Assembly: GCF_030209575.1 (NCBI RefSeq)
Contig: NZ_JARVRS010000001.1
Location: 1,240,001-1,304,000 of the forward strand
Length of the DNA stretch: 64,000 nucleotides
Direction of reading: 5' to 3'
Origin: Leifsonia sp. fls2-241-R2A-40a
Lineage (GTDB): Bacteria > Actinomycetota > Actinomycetes > Actinomycetales > Microbacteriaceae
Shown: piece by piece, positions 59,166 through 64,000 of the stretch
Position numbering within the stretch: the stretch's first letter is position 1
Layout of the letters: every line of letters begins with the position of its first letter
The notes under the pieces: generated by a model
Database searches by the model: none
Told to the model about the DNA's origin: nothing
The model's input: the letters and a program-made list of their open reading frames with translations, nothing else
Made by a program: the position numbers and the translations under genes

Positions 59166-59711
59166 ATGGACACCACGACCACACCGTCGAAGCGCACGGG
59201 CGGGCGCAGCGCTGCGGTCATCCACAATGTGCGGACGGCCGTCGAAGAGCTCGTCGAGGAGAAGGGCCAGGACAAGGTCACTGTGCCGATGATCGCCGAG
59301 CGCGCCGGGGTCAACCCGACGAGCATCTACCGGCGCTGGGGCGACCTCCCCACGTTGATCAACGACATCGCGACGTACCGGCTCGACCCGGAGCGGCCGC
59401 TGCCCGACAACGGCGACCTGCGCCGCGACCTCACCTCGTGGGCGAACGAGATTGTCGCCCACTACCGGAAGCCGGTGAACGCCGCGCTCCTCCGCGGGGG
59501 CGCGTCCGCCGCCGGTGAGCAGCAGTCCTACTGCCTGCGCAACCGTCGTATCGAGGCCGGCTTCCTGCTCGATCGGTACCCCGACACCACGGTCACCGCC
59601 GACGACATCCTCGACATCGTCATCGCTCCGATCATCTATCGCGTGATCTTCCTCCCCTGGACGTTGGAGGACACCACCGCCGAACACCTCGTCGGTCGCC
59701 TGTTCCGCTGA
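59166..59711 (+). CDS. TetR family transcriptional regulator
   Basis: 181 residues. The HTH lies in DKVTVPMIAERAGVNPTSIY followed by RRWGDLPTLINDI, the TetR pattern. The remainder is an alpha-helical ligand-binding and dimer domain with one Cys (SYCLRNR). It is divergent from the MFS transporter and very probably represses both by binding the two TAAAGCAA-N6-TTGCTTTA sites. The leaderless -10 fixes the start. Confidence 0.92.
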   Translation: MDTTTTPSKRTGGRSAAVIHNVRTAVEELVEEKGQDKVTVPMIAERAGVNPTSIYRRWGDLPTLINDIATYRLDPERPLPDNGDLRRDLTSWANEIVAHYRKPVNAALLRGGASAAGEQQSYCLRNRRIEAGFLLDRYPDTTVTADDILDIVIAPIIYRVIFLPWTLEDTTAEHLVGRLFR

Positions 59712-59731
59712 CCAGGTAGTGTCGGGAGGCG

Positions 59732-60472
59732 ATGCGCCAGGAACGGACCAGCCAGGAACGAGCGGCGGCCCGCTCCGGCTGGGCCGTCGGAATCGCGACG
59801 GCCGTCTACGGCATCTCCTTCGGCGCCCTCTCGACGGCATCGGGCCTGGACGTGTGGCAGACCTGCGTGCTCAGCCTGGTCATGTTCAGCGGCGGTTCGC
59901 AGTTCGCGCTGATCGGCGTGCTCGCCTCCGGCGGCGCGGCGGCCGGAGGCACAGCGATCATCAGCGCTGCGCTGCTCGGCGTGCGCAACTCCTTCTACGC
60001 TCTGCGCCTCTCCCGCATCATCGGGCCGGGATTCTGGAAGCGCGCGGCCGCCACCCAGCTGACCATCGACGAGTCGACCGCCGTCGCCACCGCCCAGACG
60101 GAACCCCGGGCGCAGCGCATCGGATTCTGGGTGACCGGCCTGGTGGTCTACGTCGGCTGGAACCTGATGACCCTCGCGGGCGCCCTGCTCGGCAACCTCA
60201 TCGGCGACGTGAAGGCGTACGGGCTGGATGCGGCGGCGGCCGCGGCCTTCCTCGGCCTCCTCTGGCCGCGGCTCAAGGCGCGGCAGACGCAGGCGGTGGC
60301 CGTCGCGGGCGGCCTCGTGGCGACCCTGCTCACGCCGTTCCTCACGCCGGGCCTCCCTGTGCTCGCCGCAGCGGTCGTCGCGATCGCCGTCGGGGTGTTC
60401 AACCTGTTCGGCCGCCGGGACGACCCTCCGCATCCGGAAGCGGTGCCGATGGAGCGGGAGGTGGAACCGTGA
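59732..60472 (+). CDS. azlC: AzlC family branched-chain amino acid exporter subunit
   Basis: 246 residues, seven to eight membrane segments. GWAVGIATAVYGISFGALST, QTCVLSLVMFSGGSQFALIG and the following LLGVRNSFYALRLS are AzlC signatures. With AzlD it forms a two-subunit exporter of branched-chain amino acids or analogues. GGGAGG precedes the ATG. It starts 20 bp after the tetR-type gene and may be co-transcribed with it. Confidence 0.93.
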   Translation: MRQERTSQERAAARSGWAVGIATAVYGISFGALSTASGLDVWQTCVLSLVMFSGGSQFALIGVLASGGAAAGGTAIISAALLGVRNSFYALRLSRIIGPGFWKRAAATQLTIDESTAVATAQTEPRAQRIGFWVTGLVVYVGWNLMTLAGALLGNLIGDVKAYGLDAAAAAAFLGLLWPRLKARQTQAVAVAGGLVATLLTPFLTPGLPVLAAAVVAIAVGVFNLFGRRDDPPHPEAVPMEREVEP

Positions 60473-60774
60473 CCACCTGGCACGTGATCCTCCTCGGCTC
60501 CATCTGCGTGCTCGGCCTGAAGGCCGTCGGCTGGATGGTGCCGCCGAAGGCGCTCGACCACCCGACCGTCGCGCGCGTGAGCGACCTGCTCACCGCCGCG
60601 CTGCTGGCCGCGCTCATCTGCGTGCAGACGTTCGGCGTCGGCCAGTCCCTGCAGCTGGATGCACGTCTCCCGGCCCTCGCGATCGCCGCAGGCCTGTACG
60701 CGCTGCGCGTCCCGTTCATCGTGGTCGTGCCGGCCGCGGCGGTCGTCGCGGCGCTCATCCGCCTCTTCACTTGA
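60469..60774 (+). CDS. azlD: AzlD family transporter subunit
   Basis: 101 residues with three to four hydrophobic segments. The GTG start overlaps azlC by 4 nt (GTGA). ALYALRVPFIVVVPAAAVVA at the C-terminus is typical of AzlD. It completes the AzlCD exporter. The size matches the family. Confidence 0.92.
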   Translation: MTTWHVILLGSICVLGLKAVGWMVPPKALDHPTVARVSDLLTAALLAALICVQTFGVGQSLQLDARLPALAIAAGLYALRVPFIVVVPAAAVVAALIRLFT

Positions 60775-60816
60775 CGCCGGATCCGGGGCCGTCCGTCCGG
60801 TGTCGGCGGCCTCGCA

Positions 60817-60822
60817 TACCGT
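60817..60822 (+). promoter_or_regulatory. -10 element, leaderless hypothetical gene
   Basis: TACCGT, GACGCC, GTG 60829; 6-nt spacing. Confidence 0.55.
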
Positions 60823-60828
60823 GACGCC

Positions 60829-61260
60829 GTGAGCGCATCCTGGCACCCGGTGGCGAATGCGCAGCCCACCGAGTGGCTGCTCCGCCAGGGGTCGCTGGGC
60901 GCCCCGTACGCCGTGATCCGCCGCTTCGCGTTCGGCGACCCCAACCGTCCGGATGTCTGGTTCCGCGTCGTCACGTGGGCGCCGACGTCGGACGGCCGCG
61001 AGCTCATCGGCTGGTGCCGCACCCTCGAGGCCGCGGCTGCGGTCGCGTGGGATCACCGCTGCGCCGCCGAGTCGTGGCGGCACCACATGGCGGCGCGCCG
61101 GACGGACACGGCGACGATGGCGGCGCAGCGACCACCCGCCTCCGAGCTCGTCCGCTTCTACCGCGCAGCGCTCCGCAAGGACTCGTCCGGACCGCAACGA
61201 GCCCGCACGGACCGCTTATCCGTGCTGCCACCGATGCCCGCCGGGCGCTCCCAGCCATAA
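60829..61260 (+). CDS. Conserved hypothetical protein
   Basis: 143 residues, soluble. WHPVANAQPTEWLLRQGSLG, IRRFAFGDPNRPDVWFRVVT and a C-terminal ARRTDTATMAAQRPP region. Two Cys and several Trp. No family recognised. It ends ahead of a bidirectional terminator shared with the convergent sugar-binding protein gene. Confidence 0.7.
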   Translation: MSASWHPVANAQPTEWLLRQGSLGAPYAVIRRFAFGDPNRPDVWFRVVTWAPTSDGRELIGWCRTLEAAAAVAWDHRCAAESWRHHMAARRTDTATMAAQRPPASELVRFYRAALRKDSSGPQRARTDRLSVLPPMPAGRSQP

Positions 61261-61312
61261 CCTGTGAGCGAGCTCGGCCAGGGGGACCGATCCCGTCGGG
61301 GGACGGATCGGG

Positions 61313-61347
61313 AAAGGGGCCGGAGCGCATCGCGCTCCGGCCCCTTT
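61313..61347. terminator. Bidirectional intrinsic terminator
   Basis: GGGGCCGGAGCG, loop CATCG, CGCTCCGGCCCC: a 12-bp GC stem flanked by AAA on the left and TTT on the right. It lies between convergent genes. Confidence 0.92.
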
Positions 61348-61375
61348 CGTGTTCACACGGGGGTGCGAACGGGAG

Positions 61376-62473
61376 TTACTTGGTCAGCGGCTCCAGGGTC
61401 GGGTCGTTGGCGTACGCCTCGGCCGCGTTCTCCTTGGTGACGATGACCGGCTTCAGCAGGAATGCCGGAACGACCTTCTTGCCGTTGTCGTACGACTTGT
61501 CGTCGTTGACCTCGGGCTTCTTGCCCTGCTGCAGGTCCTTCACCATGGTGATGGCCTGCTTGACCAGGTTGCGGGTGTCCTTGTTGATGGTCGAGTACTG
61601 CTCGCCCGCCATGATGGACTTGACCGACTCGGCCTCCGAGTCCTGACCGGTGACGATCGGGGTCGGCTTGCCGGCACCCTTCACCGAGGTGAGGATGGCG
61701 CGGGCCAGGGTGTCGTTCGGCGACAGGACGCCGTCGAGCTCGGTCGAACCGTAGTTCGCGGCCAGCAGGGTGTCCATGCGGGTCTGCGCGTTCGCCGGCA
61801 GCCAGCCCTGGGTCGAGGTCTGCTTGATCTCGGTCTGACCGGAGACGACCTTCAGGGTGCCGTCCTTGATCTTCGGCTCGAGCACCTTCATGGCGCCGTT
61901 GAAGAAGACCGCCGAGTTGGCGTCGTCGGGCGAACCGGAGAAGAGCTCGATGTTGAAGTTCTTCTTGCCCGGGTACTTCTTCGCCATGCCGTCGAGCAGG
62001 GCCTGGCCCTGCAGCTCGCCGACCTTCTCGTTGTCGTACGCGACGTAGTAGTCGACGTCGTTGGTGTTGAGGATGAGGCGGTCGTACGCGATGACGGTCG
62101 CGCCGGCGTCGTGCGCGGCCTTGGCCTGCGCGGCGAGCTGGCCACCGTCGACGGCGCCGATGATGACGACCTTCGCACCGTTGGTGATCATCGACTGGAT
62201 CTGCGACTGCTGGTCGGAGACGCCCGAGCCACCGGCGTACTGCACGTCGCCCTTGAAGCCGGCCTCCTTGAGACCGTCGGTGAACAGGCCACCGGCGAGA
62301 ACCCAGTTCTCCGAGGTCTTGGTCGGGAGCGCGACGCCGATGGTGGCTCCCTTGTCGAAGCCGGAGGCGGACGAGCCGTCGCCCGAACCGCTGCGGCTTC
62401 CGCCGGAGCAGCCCGTCAGGGCGAGCGCGGCGGCAGCTGCGACGGCCACTGTCGCGAGTGCGATTTTGCGCAT
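61376..62473 (-). CDS. chvE: Sugar ABC transporter substrate-binding lipoprotein (ChvE-like)
   Basis: 365 residues. Lipobox LALTGC with Cys22. The mature domain has GVALPTKTSENWVLAGGLFT, the ribose-binding-type fold and TPIVTGQDSEAESVKSIMAG, all like ChvE/multiple monosaccharide-binding proteins. It binds xylose, galactose, glucose or arabinose-type sugars outside the membrane and hands them to the permease encoded upstream. It is the last gene of the ATPase-permease-binding protein operon. Confidence 0.93.
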   Translation of the reverse strand: MRKIALATVAVAAAAALALTGCSGGSRSGSGDGSSASGFDKGATIGVALPTKTSENWVLAGGLFTDGLKEAGFKGDVQYAGGSGVSDQQSQIQSMITNGAKVVIIGAVDGGQLAAQAKAAHDAGATVIAYDRLILNTNDVDYYVAYDNEKVGELQGQALLDGMAKKYPGKKNFNIELFSGSPDDANSAVFFNGAMKVLEPKIKDGTLKVVSGQTEIKQTSTQGWLPANAQTRMDTLLAANYGSTELDGVLSPNDTLARAILTSVKGAGKPTPIVTGQDSEAESVKSIMAGEQYSTINKDTRNLVKQAITMVKDLQQGKKPEVNDDKSYDNGKKVVPAFLLKPVIVTKENAAEAYANDPTLEPLTK

Positions 62474-62529
62474 TGCTATCTACTTTCTCTGTGTGTTGGG
62501 GTGTGTTGCAGGGTGGGAAACGAAAGTCG

Positions 62530-63873
62530 TTACTTGGTGAGGGACCGCGAGGTGTCTTCGGCGCCGTCCCCGGTGGGCAGGACCGCGGGCTGCTCCGCTG
62601 CCGCGGCGTCGACGCGCTGCGTGCGGTCGCGGTTGAACATCCTGCCGATCAACGACGGGCCACCGCGACGCTTCGAGTAGACGTCGATGCCGACGGCGAT
62701 CAGCAGGACCAGGCCCTTGATGATCTGCACCTTGTCGCTGGTGACACCGAGCAGCTGGAGGCCGTTGTTCAGGACGGCGATGACCAGACCACCGATGATC
62801 GATCCGGCGACGGTACCGATACCGCCGGAGACTGCGGCGCCACCGATGAAGACGGCGGCGATCGCGTCCAGCTCCCAGCCCAGACCGTCCTGCGGACCGG
62901 AGGACACGGAGCGGGCGACGGCGATCATCCCGGCCAGCGCGGCGAGGACCGACATGTTCATCATGACGAAGAAGTTGATGCGGCGGATCTTCACACCGGA
63001 CAGCTCGGCGGCGTGCCAGTTGCCACCGACGGCGTAGATGTGACGACCGAAGATCGTGTTCCGGGTGATGAACGAGTAGAGGATGATCAGCACGCCGAGG
63101 ATGACACCGGCAACCGGGAAGGACGTGCCGACACGGCCGCTGCCGAACAGCACCGCCGCGTAGACCACGACCGCGTCGAGGATGACGACCTTGAAGACGC
63201 TGACCCAGAGCGGGGCCTTCTCGGACCCCATCTTGGCCTGCTTGCGGCGGGTGCGGACCTCGGCCAGGGCGATGACGACCGCGATGATCAGGCCGAGGAG
63301 CAGGGTGGAGTTGTTGAAGCCGGTGTTGGGGCCCCACTCCGGGAGGAAGCCGCCGCCGATGTAGGTGAAGCCGTCCGGCACCGGGATGGTGTTCGCGTTG
63401 CCGATGAGCTGGTTGAGGCCTCGGAAGATGAGCATGCCGGCCAGCGTCACGATGAAGGCCGGGACGCCGACATAGGCGACCCACCAGCCCTGCCAGGCGC
63501 CGATCACGACGCCGACGAGCAGGCCGAGCACGATGGCCAGCGGCCACGGGACGTTCCAGTCGGTCATCGACTTGGCGACGATGATGCCGACGAGGGCGGC
63601 GACCGAGCCGACCGACAGGTCGATGTGCCCCGCGATGATCACCATGACCATGCCGATGGCCAGGATCAGGACGTAGACGTTCTGATTGACCAGGTTGATC
63701 AGGTTCACCGGCTCGAGGGTCTTGCCTCCGGTGAGGATCTCGAACAGGACGATGATGACGACGAGGGCGCCCAGGATGCCGAACTGGCGGCCGGTCGACT
63801 GCCCCCCACCGAACATCATGCCGAGGTCGCGGATGCCTCCGGACTTCTTCTTCTCAGCGGTCTGTGTGGTCAT
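62530..63873 (-). CDS. mmsB: Sugar ABC transporter permease (GguB/MmsB-like)
   Basis: 447 residues, with 10 or more hydrophobic segments and the longer loops of the GguB/MmsB type. VIIAGHIDLSVGSVAALVGI and GGAAVSGGIGTVAGSIIGGL are the BPD_transp_2 signatures. The C-terminal 40 residues are cytoplasmic and basic then acidic. It forms the pore for sugars delivered by the ChvE-like protein. Its start is 2 bp after the stop of the ATPase gene. Confidence 0.93.
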   Translation of the reverse strand: MTTQTAEKKKSGGIRDLGMMFGGGQSTGRQFGILGALVVIIVLFEILTGGKTLEPVNLINLVNQNVYVLILAIGMVMVIIAGHIDLSVGSVAALVGIIVAKSMTDWNVPWPLAIVLGLLVGVVIGAWQGWWVAYVGVPAFIVTLAGMLIFRGLNQLIGNANTIPVPDGFTYIGGGFLPEWGPNTGFNNSTLLLGLIIAVVIALAEVRTRRKQAKMGSEKAPLWVSVFKVVILDAVVVYAAVLFGSGRVGTSFPVAGVILGVLIILYSFITRNTIFGRHIYAVGGNWHAAELSGVKIRRINFFVMMNMSVLAALAGMIAVARSVSSGPQDGLGWELDAIAAVFIGGAAVSGGIGTVAGSIIGGLVIAVLNNGLQLLGVTSDKVQIIKGLVLLIAVGIDVYSKRRGGPSLIGRMFNRDRTQRVDAAAAEQPAVLPTGDGAEDTSRSLTK

Positions 63874-63875
63874 GG

Positions 63876-64000
63876 TTATCGAGTCACCCTCTTCTTGGCG
63901 GAAGTCATGCTTTTCAGGAGAGTCTCGGGGGTCGCTTCCGCAATGGGGAGCTCGTTGGTGATCTGACCCTCGAAGATCGTGTAGATGCGGTCGGAGATGC
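63876..64000 (-). CDS. mmsA: Sugar ABC transporter ATP-binding protein, C-terminal end only
   Basis: The last 40 residues are visible: ISDRIYTIFEGQITNELPIA then EATPETLLKSMTSAKKRVTR and TAA. The C-x-R-I-Y/(S)DRIYT-x-x-EG-x-I pattern is the C-terminal end of MglA/GguA/MmsA-type sugar ATPases. The N-terminal part lies outside the window. Its gene order and 2-bp spacing to the permease support assignment to the same transporter. Confidence 0.82.
   Translation of the reverse strand, partial: ISDRIYTIFEGQITNELPIAEATPETLLKSMTSAKKRVTR

Noticed and set aside
1-64000. tRNA, rRNA, CRISPR arrays, insertion sequences
   Set aside because: I scanned the intergenic gaps and saw no cloverleaf-like sequence, no regularly spaced repeats and no transposase motifs. 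A covariance-model search would be needed to exclude small RNAs.

Overview
This is high-GC chromosomal DNA from a Gram-positive actinobacterium, most likely a member of the Microbacteriaceae (Leifsonia-like). I infer this from the codon bias, NucS in place of a MutS/MutL pair, the NarL-type two-component pair, an LAxTG-anchored surface protein, and the many genes whose start codon lies 6-8 nt downstream of a -10 hexamer (leaderless transcripts). I see no prophage, insertion sequence, CRISPR array, tRNA or rRNA. Genes fill the window almost completely. The longest gaps are 276 bp (50264-50539), 171 bp (14329-14499) and 168 bp (39271-39438).

Layout. 1-5.4 kb: a holin-III-like/YtxH-like pair, then heme genes (hemY and hemE leftward, hemA rightward), then a GNAT acetyltransferase. 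5.4-12.3 kb: glyS, an exported esterase, a membrane aminoacyltransferase (MprF/DUF2156 type) broken by a -1 frameshift, an SDR protein and a small membrane protein. 12.3-15.4 kb: M13 metallopeptidase and a class-A beta-lactamase-like hydrolase. 15.4-18.6 kb: an ABC-2 exporter operon with its GbsR/MarR regulator. 18.6-22.7 kb: a degenerate J-domain membrane protein, a hypothetical protein, a MATE pump and an M20 amidohydrolase. 22.7-28.8 kb: a LacI regulator facing an MFS transporter across a 28-bp palindrome, then a lactonase, nucS, an SseB-like protein, a HAD phosphatase and a lipoprotein. 28.8-36.5 kb: a complete mannitol PTS locus (MtlR-type regulator, extra EIIB, HPr, EI, MtlA, MtlF, MtlD).

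36.5-39.3 kb: a three-gene operon of type III PKS, ICMT-type methyltransferase and flavoprotein, arranged like the Streptomyces srsABC phenolic-lipid cluster. 39.4-42.5 kb: an orphan ParB-like ribbon-helix-helix protein, a chaplin-like repeat protein with an LAxTG signal, and a second low-complexity exported protein. 42.6-49.2 kb: MFS/MarR divergon, small proteins, a UspA-FluC-FluC operon, a holin-III/DUF3618/YihY operon and a Nudix hydrolase. 49.2-55.2 kb: an exported protein, a NarL-type kinase/regulator pair and a copper-handling group (YcnI and CopC with a His/Met-rich membrane protein). 55.2-61.3 kb: two acidic microproteins, a MarP-like protease, a quinone reductase, an MFS/TetR divergon with two identical operators, AzlCD and a hypothetical protein. 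61.4-64 kb: a ChvE/Mms-type sugar ABC transporter whose ATPase runs off the window.

The most distinctive items are the phenolic-lipid operon, the seven-repeat chaplin-like wall protein with its exported neighbour, the orphan ParB-like protein and the very legible operator architecture of four regulator/transporter units. All functional statements rest on motifs read by eye; no database search was run.
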